Notes: generated by a model not told the origin, from the sequence alone. A DNA stretch of 64,000 nucleotides from Streptomyces sp. NRRL B-1347 (GCF_000720325.1 NZ_JOJM01000022.1:62001-126000), one strand, 5' to 3'. Shown: positions 22,388 through 30,596, counted from the stretch's first letter. Program-made: numbers and translations.

Positions 22388-23571
22388 GGGCTCTGCTCCT
22401 TGGCGGCGGCTCGGGACGGGCGGGGGGCGGGGGCCTGCGCGGGCGGCGGCACCGGTGCGACGAACGCCGGGAGCAGACCGAGCAGGATCGCCGCGGCGGG
22501 CCACAGCGGCAGCTCGGGCGCGACCAGCGGGACGACCCCGGGCTGCAGCTCGGGCACCCCGTACGAGCTCGCGGCGATCATCAGGCCCGCGACGGCGGCG
22601 CCGGACCCGGCGACGAGCCAGGCGCGCACGCCCCACACGTCGGGCCGGTAGCGGGTGCGCACCGCGCGCCGTCCGCCGAGCCACAGACCGCCGAGCGCGG
22701 CGGCGAGCCCGGCGCCGAGCACCGGCAGGCCGTACGTCCCGCCGTCCGCGGTGAGCAGCCCGTACGTTCCGGCGCACACGCCCATCAGGCCGCCGAGGGT
22801 CAGGGCCGCCGTGGTCCTGCGCACCCGCGCGGGCACGGCGGCGGTGCGCCCGAAGCCGCGCGCGTCCATCGCGGCGGCCAGCGCCACGGAGCGTTCGAGG
22901 GCGCCCTCCAGGACGGGCAGGCCGACCTGGAGCAGGCCGCGCACCCCGCGGTCCGCGCGCCCGCGCAGGCGGCGGGCGGCGCGCAGCCGCTGCACGTCGG
23001 CGATCAGGTTCGGCGCGAACGTCATCGCGACGACGACGGCGACGCCCGCCTCGTACAGGGCGCCCGGCAGGGACTTCAGCAGCCGGGCCGGGCTGGCCAG
23101 GGCGTTCGCGGCGCCCACGCAGATCAGCAGGCCCGCGAGGCGCACCCCGTCGTACAGCGCGAACACCACGCCCTCCGCGGTGACCCGGCCGCCGATCCGC
23201 ACCCCCCGCGCCCAGTCCGGAAGGGGCACCTCCGGCAGCGTCACGATGAGGTGGGTGCCCGGGATCGGCGAGCCGAGGAACACCGCGAAGACGAGGCGGA
23301 TGCCGATGACAAACAGGGCGATCTTCACGAACGCGCCGTACGCGCGCGCCCACGGCGCGGCGGTGCGCCGGGCCGCGACGACGTATCCGGCGACCCCGAT
23401 GAGCAACCCGATGAGCAGCGGGTTCGTGGTGCGGGACGCGGCCGTGGCGAGCCCGAGCGCCCACAGCCACCAGGCGCCCGGGTGCAGGGCGTTGGAGCGG
23501 TTGGCCTCGGGCGCGAGGCGGCGGCGCGGGGCGCCGGGTGCGGCGGCCCGCGGCGGGCGTGGGCTACTCAT
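22384..23571 (-). CDS. ECF transporter T component (CbiQ-like)
   Basis: 395 residues with five to eight predicted helices. The diagnostic cytoplasmic coupling segments are present: FAPNLIADVQRLRAARRLRGR and SVALAAAMDARGFGR, matching the two Ala-Arg-Gly motifs of EcfT/CbiQ that dock on the ATPases. It scaffolds the ECF complex. ATG 23571 is 15 bp after the stop of the upstream SCO2322-family gene, in the same operon. Confidence 0.9.
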   Translation of the reverse strand: MSSPRPPRAAAPGAPRRRLAPEANRSNALHPGAWWLWALGLATAASRTTNPLLIGLLIGVAGYVVAARRTAAPWARAYGAFVKIALFVIGIRLVFAVFLGSPIPGTHLIVTLPEVPLPDWARGVRIGGRVTAEGVVFALYDGVRLAGLLICVGAANALASPARLLKSLPGALYEAGVAVVVAMTFAPNLIADVQRLRAARRLRGRADRGVRGLLQVGLPVLEGALERSVALAAAMDARGFGRTAAVPARVRRTTAALTLGGLMGVCAGTYGLLTADGGTYGLPVLGAGLAAALGGLWLGGRRAVRTRYRPDVWGVRAWLVAGSGAAVAGLMIAASSYGVPELQPGVVPLVAPELPLWPAAAILLGLLPAFVAPVPPPAQAPAPRPSRAAAKEQSP

Positions 23572-23586
23572 CGTGGCGCGCCCGGC

Positions 23587-24246
23587 TCACCCGCGCCGGC
23601 GGCGGGCCTGCCAGACGCCCGCGGCGCCGAGCACGACCACGGCGGCGATCCCGGCGAGCAGGCCGACGGACGGGCCGCCGTCGCCCTCGTCGGCGCCCTG
23701 CTCGCTCCGGTCGCCCGAGTCGCCTGACACCTGCTCGCCGCAGCCGGTCTTCGGGTAGTCGGAGATGGCGCACAGCAGCGCGTTGGTGTCGTAGCGCAGG
23801 GGCTCGGCGACGGCGGCGAGCGCGTCGGCGCTCGATCCGCCGTCGTCGATGCGGGCGCACGCGGTGCGCGGCTTCGGCGGTGTCTTCCCGCCCGGCGCGT
23901 CGGCGGCCGTGCCGAAGTCGATGACGACGGCGATCCGCTTCTTCCCGGCCGCGGGCTTCGTGTCCGCGCAGATCGTGTCGAAGTCGGCGCTGCCGCGCGG
24001 CTTCTTCGCGGTCTCGGCGTCGGCGGACACGGCGAAGCGGAACCCGTCCACGTCCCCGTCGTCCGGCCGCGCGATCGAGGGTCCCTGGGTGGCGTACACC
24101 CACGCGTCCCCGTCGCCGCGCTGCCAGAACGACCAGTAGCGGTAGTCGGCGCCGTGGGCGGGGGCGGCCGCGCAGAGCGCGAGCAGGGCGGCGAAGAGCA
24201 CGGCCACCGCCCGGCGGTGGCCGTGTCCGCGACGGCGGTGCGTCAC
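23587..24246 (-). CDS. SCO2322-family extracellular membrane-anchored protein
   Basis: 219 residues: signal peptide (to about 33, PAHGA-D), an extracellular domain starting YRYWSFWQRGDGDAWVYATQGP, and a C-terminal transmembrane helix (about 192-212) with an RRRRG stop-transfer end. The YWSFWQ...W.YA...GP strand pattern resembles the small beta-domain (DUF4430-like) of transcobalamin/intrinsic factor; that link is inference. GTG start overlaps the stop of the toroid protein gene (GTGA). Confidence 0.8.
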   Translation of the reverse strand: MTHRRRGHGHRRAVAVLFAALLALCAAAPAHGADYRYWSFWQRGDGDAWVYATQGPSIARPDDGDVDGFRFAVSADAETAKKPRGSADFDTICADTKPAAGKKRIAVVIDFGTAADAPGGKTPPKPRTACARIDDGGSSADALAAVAEPLRYDTNALLCAISDYPKTGCGEQVSGDSGDRSEQGADEGDGGPSVGLLAGIAAVVVLGAAGVWQARRRRG

Positions 24247-25454
24247 AGCTGGTTCTTCTTGCGGCCGCTCAGCAGGAAGCCGATGCCCACGCCCGCGACC
24301 AGGCCGACGCCGACGATCCACCAGACGCTCACGCCGCTGCCGTCGTCGTCCTTGTCCTTCTCCTCGTCGGCAGCCTGGGCGCGCGGGGCCGGGCCGGTCG
24401 CGTTGAGCTGCTTGACCAGGTCGGCGCCGCCGAAGTCGCGCGGGTCCAAGCCCGCGGCGTGGGCGGCGAAGACCAGCTGGGCGTAGGCGGCGGGGCCGCT
24501 CTGCTTCGCCCAGGCCGCGGAGTTGTCGGCGAGCCACTCGGCGGACTTCTCGGCCTGCTCGCCCTGGCCCGCGGCGGCGAGCGCGACGACCGCGTCGGCG
24601 GTGTTGCCGACGTCCGGCTTGTCGGTGGAGCCGGGCAGGGACGAGGTGAGGTGGCCGGACTTGCCGAGGGCGTCGAGGAGGTAGCCGGTGCCGTTGGCCG
24701 CGGCCTGCTCCGCCGAATCGGCCTTCGCGCACTTCGGCGTGGCGGCGTCCTTCTTCGGCGCGGCCACGACCAGGCCCTTGCCGAGGCCGCCGAGCACACC
24801 GGCCGCCGTGGCGTCGGCGTTCGGCGTGAGCTTGCCGGACTTGGCGTCGGCGAGGCCGAAGGCGCCGCCGTCCTTGCCGCAGTCCATGGCGAGCTTCGTC
24901 AGCGCGTCGTACGGCGACTTGCCCTTCTGGGACTCGACGGCCGCGGGCTTCGCGCCGGTGGCGGCGAGCGCGCCGATCACGATGCCGGTGGAGTTGGCGT
25001 CGCTCGGCAGGCCCGGGGTGTAGCCCCAGCCGCCGTCCTGGTTCTGCACGGACTTCAGCCAGGCCACGCCCTTGTCCACGGCCTTCTTCTCGCCGCCGAG
25101 CGCGGCGAGGGCCTGCACGGCCGCGGCCGTCGAGTTGCTGTCGACCTGCGCCTTGGAGTCGCAGGGCACGTCCGCGTCGGCGCGGTAGGCGGCGAAGCCG
25201 CCGCTGCCGCACTGCTGGCCGGTCAGCCAGTCCACGGCCTTCGCGGCGGGCGTGACACCGGTCGCGTCCTGCGCGAGCAGGGCGTACGACTGCCGGAACA
25301 CGCCGTCGAACTTCGGGTCCGTCTTGCCGTACAGACCGGAGGGGAGCGCGCCGGAGGGCGAGGGCGAGGCCTCGTCGGCGAGGGCGGCCGGGGCCGCGGC
25401 CGTGCCGAGGGCGGCGACGGCGGCCAGGGCAGCTGCGCTGCGGCGAACGTTCAT
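24243..25454 (-). CDS. Secreted alpha/alpha-toroid (prenyltransferase/squalene-cyclase repeat) protein, membrane-anchored
   Basis: 403 residues: signal peptide (to about 26, PAALA-D), then repeated helix pairs with QW-like motifs (WLTGQQCGSGGFAAY, WLKSVQNQDGGWGYTPG) forming an alpha6-alpha6 barrel, an acidic linker (EEKDKDDD) and a C-terminal membrane helix (about 375-397). The fold is that of terpene cyclases, but export and context argue against an enzyme: the transcobalamin alpha-domain uses the same fold. First gene of the ECF operon, right behind the B12 riboswitch. ATG 25454 chosen because the signal peptide starts there. Confidence 0.85.
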   Translation of the reverse strand: MNVRRSAAALAAVAALGTAAAPAALADEASPSPSGALPSGLYGKTDPKFDGVFRQSYALLAQDATGVTPAAKAVDWLTGQQCGSGGFAAYRADADVPCDSKAQVDSNSTAAAVQALAALGGEKKAVDKGVAWLKSVQNQDGGWGYTPGLPSDANSTGIVIGALAATGAKPAAVESQKGKSPYDALTKLAMDCGKDGGAFGLADAKSGKLTPNADATAAGVLGGLGKGLVVAAPKKDAATPKCAKADSAEQAAANGTGYLLDALGKSGHLTSSLPGSTDKPDVGNTADAVVALAAAGQGEQAEKSAEWLADNSAAWAKQSGPAAYAQLVFAAHAAGLDPRDFGGADLVKQLNATGPAPRAQAADEEKDKDDDGSGVSVWWIVGVGLVAGVGIGFLLSGRKKNQL

Positions 25455-25559
25455 GATGCGGCGGGTGCCTCTCCCTGCGGGGAGCCGGGCGGCACGGCAC
25501 GACAGGGGCACCGGGCGGCTCCGGCTCCGTATGCCTCGACGGTGCCGGCCATCGGTACG

Positions 25560-25745
25560 GTCCCGATGACGCGAGCCGGTCACGTGCCGCACGAGGTGCT
25601 CCGGTTCGCCGCGGGCGGATGGTGCCACGGCGGCCTCTCCCGGGCCGGGCGAAGCCGGGACCCCGGAACGGGGTCTTCCCCGGGCCGGGCGAGCCGAGAC
25701 CTCGGGGACGGGCCGGTGCCGGATTTCCACCGGCTTCCCCTCGTA
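25560..25745 (-). promoter_or_regulatory. Probable cobalamin riboswitch
   Basis: Read leftward, the leader has GGGGAAGCCGGTGGAAATCC (about 25722-25741) followed by GGCAC, a close match to the conserved GGGAAnCCGGTGnnAATCCGG core of B12 riboswitches. A diverged B12-box-like segment, GCGAACCGGAGCACCTCG (about 25594-25611), follows, with GC-rich peripheral stems between. It precedes the ECF operon. Boundaries are approximate, and the B12 box is weaker than the upstream core. Confidence 0.8.
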
Positions 25746-25893
25746 CGTACGTGATGACGACCCGCACACTCTACCGGCCCGTACGCCGCCCCTCCCGGCC
25801 AGGCGCGGCCGGTGATCGCGGTCTGGTGCGGCCCGTGCGGCGGGCGTAGCGTGGCGGGAGCCCCAGGGCGCGGCAGTTGAGGGGAGCACGACC

Positions 25894-26715
25894 GTGAAGG
25901 ACCCGAGCCGTACGCAGCCGGACCGCATCGACGACCAGACCGCCCGCACCTATCTGATCACCGGCGCCGCCTCAGGGATCGGCAGGGCCACCGCCCGCCA
26001 TCTGGGCGCGCGCGGCCACCGGGTGATCGGCGCGGACCTCAAGGACACCGACATCAGCGCCGACCTCGGCACCGAGGAGGGCCGCGCCCTGCTCGCCGAG
26101 GCGGCGGCCGACCTCGGCGGCGGCCGGCTCGACGCCGTGATCGCCTGCGCCGGGGTCGCCGACTACGACCCCGTCACCGTGCGCGTGAACGCCTTCGGCG
26201 CGATCGCCACGCTCACCGGGCTCCGCCCGCTGCTCGCCGCGGGCCGCCATCCGCGCGCGGCCGTCGTGGCGTCCGTGGCCGCCCTGCACCCCACCGACCC
26301 GGCGATCGTGGCCGCGGTGCTCGCCGACGACGAGGCCGCGGCCGTCGCCGCCGCGCGCGAGGCGATCGACCGCGGCGAGCCGCAGCGGGTGTACGCCTCC
26401 GCCAAGCACGCCCTCGTGCGCTGGGTGCGCCGCGCCGCCGTGAGCGACGCGTGGGCGGGCGCGGGCATCCCGCTGAACGCGATCGGGCCCGGCATCATCC
26501 GCACCCCCATGAGCCGCCCGATGATCGAGGACCCGGAGGTCCGCGCGATCGCCGACGCCGCCGTCCCCATGCCGTTGAACGGCTACGGGGAGGCGGAGCA
26601 GGTCGCCCCGCTGCTCGACTTCCTCACCTCGCCGGAGAACACGCACGTGACCGGCCAGGTGGTCTTCATCGACGGCGGCGCGGACGCGGTGCTGCGGGGC
26701 GAGGAGGGCTGGTGA
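25894..26715 (+). CDS. SDR oxidoreductase, 3-alpha-hydroxysteroid-dehydrogenase-like
   Basis: 273 residues. Cofactor motif LITGAASGIGRAT, then ACAGVAD in place of NNAG, the catalytic YASAK, and the C-terminal FIDGGADAVLR. The large insertion between the Ser and Tyr (VASVAALHPTDPAIV...) and overall pattern resemble Comamonas 3-alpha-HSD/carbonyl reductases. It would oxidise or reduce a hydroxyl/keto group, possibly on a sterol. GTG start with GAGGGGAGC upstream. Convergent with the metallo-hydrolase; no KstR box seen in front. Confidence 0.8.
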   Translation: MKDPSRTQPDRIDDQTARTYLITGAASGIGRATARHLGARGHRVIGADLKDTDISADLGTEEGRALLAEAAADLGGGRLDAVIACAGVADYDPVTVRVNAFGAIATLTGLRPLLAAGRHPRAAVVASVAALHPTDPAIVAAVLADDEAAAVAAAREAIDRGEPQRVYASAKHALVRWVRRAAVSDAWAGAGIPLNAIGPGIIRTPMSRPMIEDPEVRAIADAAVPMPLNGYGEAEQVAPLLDFLTSPENTHVTGQVVFIDGGADAVLRGEEGW

Positions 26716-26737
26716 GGCGGTAGGCGCCGGGCACGAA

Positions 26738-26755
26738 GGGCCGGGTCCCCGGCCC
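26738..26755. terminator. Bidirectional hairpin between convergent genes
   Basis: GGGCCGGG / CCCGGCCC with a 2-base turn, in the 48-bp gap between the SDR and the metallo-hydrolase stop codons. Confidence 0.7.
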
Positions 26756-26763
26756 CCGGGGCC

Positions 26764-27855
26764 TCACACCGCCACGTACGCCACCGGGTCGCTGCCCGGC
26801 ACCGGCTGCGCCCGGCCCTGCTTCACGAGCCTGCGCAGATGCGCCTCGGCCTCGGAGACGGCGATGTTGCGGGAGCCGAAGGGGATGTCGGCCCAGGGCC
26901 TGTTCCACTCCATGCGCTCGGCGAGCTGCCAGGGCGTGCGCTCCTCGGCGAGCAGCGCGAGCAGGCCCGCGAGCCGCTCCTCGTGGTGGACGAGCAACTC
27001 CCGCACCCGGGCGGGCGCGTGGGCGAAGGCGTGCTGGTGCGCGGGCAGGACCTCCGCGACGCCGAGCCGTCCGATCCGCTCCAGGGAGTCCAGGTAGTCG
27101 CCAATGGGGTCTGCCCTGCTCGAGCGAAGCCGAGAGCTCGGGGAAGGATCGGTCACCGTCCGGTCGTCCGGGTCCTCGTACAGGCCGATGTGCGGGGTGA
27201 TGCCCGGCAGCAGGTGGTCGCCGCTGAACAGGCGGCCGCGCCCCGGGAGTCGGGCCGGGTGCTCCTCCTCCAGGTGCAGACAGACGTGGCCGGGCGTGTG
27301 CCCCGGGGTCCAGATCGCGCGCAGGCGGCGGCCGGGCAGGTCGAGGAGTTCGCCGGGCGGGATCGGGCGGTCGGGCAGGGCGGGGAGGCGGGCGGCGAGC
27401 CCCGGGACGCGCCCCGCGTCACGGGCGGCGGCCAGCGGCGCCACGTGCTCGGCGGGCGCGCCCGCGGCGGCCAGCTTGTCCGCCAGGTAACCGAACCACC
27501 GCCGCATCGGGTACTCCCGGGTGCGCCGCACCACGTGCGCGTCCGCCTCGTGCATCGCGAGCCACGCGCCGGAGGCGGCCCGCACCCGCGCGGAGAGGCC
27601 GTGGTGGTCCGGGTGGTGGTGGGTGAGCAGCACCCCGTGCACGTCGGCGGCCCCGGTCCCGCACGCGGCGAGTCCCGCGACGAGGGCGTCCCACGACGCC
27701 GGGTCGTCCCAGCCGGTGTCGACCAGGACGGGGCCGCGGTCGGTGTCGAGCACGTACACCAGCGTGTGGCCGAGGGGGTTGTCCGGGATCGGCACGGCGA
27801 TGCTCCACACCCCACCGCCGTGGTCGGTCGCGCCCGCGCTCGTCACCTGCGTCAT
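26764..27855 (-). CDS. MBL-fold metallo-hydrolase
   Basis: 363 residues. The zinc motif THHHPDHHG, downstream WTPGHTPGHVCLH and FSGDHLLPG give the expected metal ligands of the metallo-beta-lactamase fold; the C-terminal helical domain (about 270-355) resembles the winged-helix of LACTB2-like hydrolases. May hydrolyse acyl-CoA or ester intermediates. Divergent from the aldehyde dehydrogenase and probably co-regulated with it. An in-frame insertion of about 13 residues (SPSSRLRSSRADP region) coincides with a palindromic repeat. ATG 27855; ribosome site weak. Confidence 0.85.
   Translation of the reverse strand: MTQVTSAGATDHGGGVWSIAVPIPDNPLGHTLVYVLDTDRGPVLVDTGWDDPASWDALVAGLAACGTGAADVHGVLLTHHHPDHHGLSARVRAASGAWLAMHEADAHVVRRTREYPMRRWFGYLADKLAAAGAPAEHVAPLAAARDAGRVPGLAARLPALPDRPIPPGELLDLPGRRLRAIWTPGHTPGHVCLHLEEEHPARLPGRGRLFSGDHLLPGITPHIGLYEDPDDRTVTDPSPSSRLRSSRADPIGDYLDSLERIGRLGVAEVLPAHQHAFAHAPARVRELLVHHEERLAGLLALLAEERTPWQLAERMEWNRPWADIPFGSRNIAVSEAEAHLRRLVKQGRAQPVPGSDPVAYVAV
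27108..27146. repeat. In-frame palindromic insertion inside the metallo-hydrolase gene
   Basis: About 39 bp containing CTGCTCGAGCGAAGCCGAGA, a sequence I recall as a widespread Streptomyces intergenic repeat. It splits an otherwise family-like VTDP-IGDYL segment and leaves the frame open, with a repeated Asp-Pro at both ends. Confidence 0.55.
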
Positions 27856-27885
27856 CCGCCGCCCCCGTCCCTGCCGTCGGAGCTC

Positions 27886-27903
27886 AACGGCCGCACGGCC
27901 GTT
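27886..27903. promoter_or_regulatory. Perfect 8-bp dyad between the metallo-hydrolase and ALDH genes
   Basis: AACGGCCG-CA-CGGCCGTT. It lies in the divergent promoter region 31 bp from the metallo-hydrolase start and could be an operator or cruciform-prone site; the binding protein is unknown. Confidence 0.45.
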
Positions 27904-27916
27904 GCTCACTATAACT

Positions 27917-27934
27917 AGAACTGATATCAGTTCT
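27917..27934. promoter_or_regulatory. Perfect palindromic operator AGAACTGATATCAGTTCT
   Basis: An 18-bp perfect palindrome with half sites AGAAC/GTTCT spaced by eight bases, the same geometry as at 17635. It overlaps TATAAC (27910-27915), a likely -10 for the aldehyde dehydrogenase gene 40 bp downstream. It does not fit the standard KstR 14-mer. Confidence 0.65.
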
Positions 27935-27974
27935 GAAGCAGCGTCAGGAAGCGTCCCGCAGGAGGCGGTCGGTC

Positions 27975-29447
27975 ATGACGGAACTCGTGGAGCACGGACA
28001 GCTGTTCATCGGCGGGGAGTTGACCGAACCGCTCGGCAAGGACGTCATCGAGGTCGTCTCGCCGCACACCGGCGAGGTCTTCGCGCGGGTGCCGCACGCC
28101 GCGCCCGCCGACGTCGACCGGGCCGTCGCCCTCGCCCGCAGGGCCTTCGACGAAGGGCCCTGGCCGCGCATGAGCCTCGACGAGCGGATCGAGGCCGTCA
28201 CGAAGATCAAGGACGGTCTGGCCGCGCGCCACGAGGAGCTGGCCCGGGTGATCAGCTCGGAGAACGGCGCCCCGATCACCGCGTCCGTCCTCGTACAGGC
28301 CCTGGCCGCGATGATGGTCTGGGACGCGGCGATCACCACGGCGCGGAACTTCACGTACGAGGAAGCGCGCGCCGGCGTGCTCGGCGACATCCTGGTGCGG
28401 CGCGAGCCCATGGGCGTCGTCGCGGCCGTCGTGCCGTGGAACGTCCCGCAGTTCACCGCGGCGGCCAAGGTCGCGCCCGCGCTGCTCGCCGGGTGCCCGG
28501 TGATCCTCAAGACCTCGCCCGAGACGCCGCTCGACGCGTACGTCCTCGCGGAGATCGCCGCGGAGGCGGGCCTGCCGGAGGGCGTGCTCTCCATCGTCTC
28601 CGCGGGCCGGGAGGTCAGCGAGTACCTGGTCGGGCACCCCGGCGTCGACAAGGTGTCCTTCACCGGGTCCGTCGCCGCGGGCAAGCGCGTCATGGAGGTC
28701 TGCTCCCGCCATCTCACCCGCGTCACCCTGGAGTTGGGCGGCAAGTCGGCCGCCGTCATCCTGCCGGACGCCGACGCGGCGAGCGCGGTGGCGGGCATCG
28801 CGCCCTTCGCGTGGATGATCAACGGTCAGGCGTGCGTGGCGCAGACCCGCATCCTCGTGCCGCGCTCCCGCGCGGGCGAGTTCGCCGAGGCCTTCGCCGC
28901 CGCCGCGACCGCGCTCAAGGTCGGCGACCCGCTGGACCCGGCGACCGAACTCGGGCCGCTGGTCGCCGAGCGGCAGCAGCGGCGCTCGCTCGACTACATC
29001 CGCATCGGCCAGGAGGAGGGCGCCAAGATCCTCGCGGGCGGCGGCCGCCCGGCCGGGCTCGACCGCGGCTGGTACGTCGAGCCGACGCTGCTCGGCGGCG
29101 TCGACAATTCCATGCGCGTCGCCCGCGAGGAGATCTTCGGGCCCGTCATCTGCCTCATCGAGTACGGCGACGAGGAGGAGGCCGTGCGGATCGCCAACGA
29201 CTCCGATTACGGCCTCAGCGGCACCGTGTGGACCGCCGACGTCGAGCGCGGCCTGGACGTCGCCCGCCGGGTGCGCACCGGCACGTACTCCGTGAACACC
29301 TTCAGCCTGGACATGCTCGGCCCCTTCGGCGGCTACAAGAACTCCGGCATCGGGCGGGAGTTCGGGCCCGAGGGGTACGGCGAGTACTTCGAGCACAAGA
29401 TGATCCACCTGCCCGCCGGACACGCGCCCGAGGGGGCCGGGGCCTGA
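27975..29447 (+). CDS. NAD(P)-dependent aldehyde dehydrogenase
   Basis: 490 residues. NAD-binding and catalytic motifs are intact: VVPWNVPQFTAAAK, FTGSVAAGK, the general-base Glu in LELGGKSAAV, the nucleophile in GQACVAQTR, and EEIFGPVICL. By context it could convert the aldehyde made by CYP125 at the sterol side chain to the acid, or act on another aliphatic aldehyde. ATG 27975 follows CAGGAGG. Its stop overlaps the ferredoxin start by one base, so the two are translationally coupled. Confidence 0.93.
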   Translation: MTELVEHGQLFIGGELTEPLGKDVIEVVSPHTGEVFARVPHAAPADVDRAVALARRAFDEGPWPRMSLDERIEAVTKIKDGLAARHEELARVISSENGAPITASVLVQALAAMMVWDAAITTARNFTYEEARAGVLGDILVRREPMGVVAAVVPWNVPQFTAAAKVAPALLAGCPVILKTSPETPLDAYVLAEIAAEAGLPEGVLSIVSAGREVSEYLVGHPGVDKVSFTGSVAAGKRVMEVCSRHLTRVTLELGGKSAAVILPDADAASAVAGIAPFAWMINGQACVAQTRILVPRSRAGEFAEAFAAAATALKVGDPLDPATELGPLVAERQQRRSLDYIRIGQEEGAKILAGGGRPAGLDRGWYVEPTLLGGVDNSMRVAREEIFGPVICLIEYGDEEEAVRIANDSDYGLSGTVWTADVERGLDVARRVRTGTYSVNTFSLDMLGPFGGYKNSGIGREFGPEGYGEYFEHKMIHLPAGHAPEGAGA

Positions 29448-29680
29448 TGGGCGACCGCTGGCACGTCGAGGTCGACCGGTCCGTGTGCATCGGCTCCGGG
29501 ATGTGCGTGAACCTCGCGCCGGACGGCTTCGCCCTGGACTCCGCGCGCCAGTCGCACCCCAGGCGGGCCGAGACGGACGCGGCCGAGCAGCTCCTGGAGG
29601 CAGCCGAGAGCTGCCCCGTCGAGGCCATCACGCTCACCCTGCTTGGCACCGGCGAGGTGGTGTTCCCGCCCGAGGAGTAG
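29447..29680 (+). CDS. [3Fe-4S] ferredoxin
   Basis: 77 residues. Cysteines at 14, 20 and 56 in CIGSGMC and CPVEAI give the three-ligand pattern of [3Fe-4S] ferredoxins (the middle ligand position of a 4Fe cluster is Gly/Ser). These small acidic proteins feed electrons to bacterial P450s; the nearest P450 is CYP125 12 kb away, under related regulation. ATG overlaps the upstream TGA (TGATG). Confidence 0.93.
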   Translation: MGDRWHVEVDRSVCIGSGMCVNLAPDGFALDSARQSHPRRAETDAAEQLLEAAESCPVEAITLTLLGTGEVVFPPEE

Positions 29681-29688
29681 CCCGGCCC

Positions 29689-29716
29689 GCAAGGCGCAAG
29701 GCGCAAGGCGCAAGGC
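29689..29716. repeat. Four perfect tandem copies of GCAAGGC
   Basis: Heptamers at 29689, 29696, 29703 and 29710 fill the 41-bp gap between the convergent ferredoxin and kstR-like genes. A 7-bp unit does not keep reading frame. Slippage-prone spacer. Confidence 0.9.
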
Positions 29717-29721
29717 GCGGC

Positions 29722-30348
29722 CTACGCCTCCGCCGAGGTCAGGTCGATCAGACGGCACACCGTCTCGATGTCGATCTTCACCTGGGCGATCGAGGCCCGG
29801 CCGGAGAGCCAGGTGATCAGCGCCGAGTGCCAGGTGTGCTCGATCACCCGCACCGCGGAGAGCTGCGCCGCCGTCGGCTGGCAGGCCAGGCCCATGGCGT
29901 CCAGGACGATCGCCGTCGTGAGCCGCGAGACCGTGTCCACCTCGGGGCTCACGGAGCGGTCGGCGAAGGTCAGGGCGCGCACCATCGCGTCCGCGAGGTG
30001 CGGCTCGCGCTGCAGCGCGCGGAAGGCGCGCATCAGCGTCTCGGCGACCCGCTCGGCGGGCGTCTCGCCGGCGGGCGGGCGCTTGCGCAGCGTGGTGTGC
30101 ATGTGCTGGAGCTGGTCCTGCATCGTCGCGACGAGCAGGTGCACCTTCGAGGGGAAGTAGCGGTACAGCGTGCCGAGCGCGACCCCGGCGGCCTCCGCGA
30201 CCTCGCGCATCTGGACGGCGTCGAAGCCGCCGCGGCTGGCCAGTTGGGCGCTGGCGTGCAGGATGCGGCGGCGGCGCGCCTCCTGGCGCTCGGTGAGCGG
30301 CGGCGACACCGTCGCCCGCGCCCCGGCCGTCTTCGCGTCAGCTGTCAT
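29722..30348 (-). CDS. kstR: TetR-family regulator, KstR-like
   Basis: 208 residues. The DNA-binding part RRRRILHASAQLASRGGFDAVQMREVAEAAGVALGTLYRYFPSKVHLLV is nearly superimposable on mycobacterial KstR, including GTLYRYFPSKVHLLV. The ligand domain keeps PHLADAMVRALTFADRSVSPEVD and VIEHTWHSALITWLSGRAS. KstR represses sterol catabolic genes and is released by 3-oxo-cholestenoyl-CoA. The gene lies beside the ALDH/ferredoxin pair, and KstR-type boxes occur around it (30597) and at 17514, 17634, 45180 and 50930. ATG 30348. Confidence 0.88.
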   Translation of the reverse strand: MTADAKTAGARATVSPPLTERQEARRRRILHASAQLASRGGFDAVQMREVAEAAGVALGTLYRYFPSKVHLLVATMQDQLQHMHTTLRKRPPAGETPAERVAETLMRAFRALQREPHLADAMVRALTFADRSVSPEVDTVSRLTTAIVLDAMGLACQPTAAQLSAVRVIEHTWHSALITWLSGRASIAQVKIDIETVCRLIDLTSAEA

Positions 30349-30522
30349 CGTCCCGTCGCCCCGTCAGTCCCATCGGCCGTCGCTGGGGTCCCGGGGATCC
30401 CGAGCCCGTCCCGCTCATCCGCAAAAGATCCCACAGTTCCGCCCCGTGGTCCCGTCCCGTGGGCCGCGGGACCGCACAGCATGACAGGGCGGTCGCCGTG
30501 GCGCGAATCACCTGATCCGGGC

Positions 30523-30548
30523 CTACCGGCATGGCTACCTGCCGGTAG
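30523..30548. promoter_or_regulatory. 9-bp inverted repeat (CTACCGGCA-N8-TGCCGGTAG)
   Basis: Perfect 9-base arms with an 8-base spacer, in the 316-bp divergent region between the kstR-like gene and the glycosyltransferase operon, 49 bp from the KstR-type box. Operator for a second regulator, or an mRNA hairpin. Confidence 0.6.
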
Positions 30549-30596
30549 ATTCAAGCGCGTCCGGCGATCACGGGCGGTCGCGGTGGGAACAAACTC

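Noticed and set aside
24243..25454. Terpene cyclase / squalene oxidase function for the toroid protein
   Set aside because: It has a signal peptide and a membrane anchor and sits in a B12-riboswitch ECF operon; no DXDD catalytic motif is seen.
27886..27903. AACGGCCG dyad as a KstR box
   Set aside because: It lacks the AAC-NN-GTT core and differs from every other candidate operator in the window.
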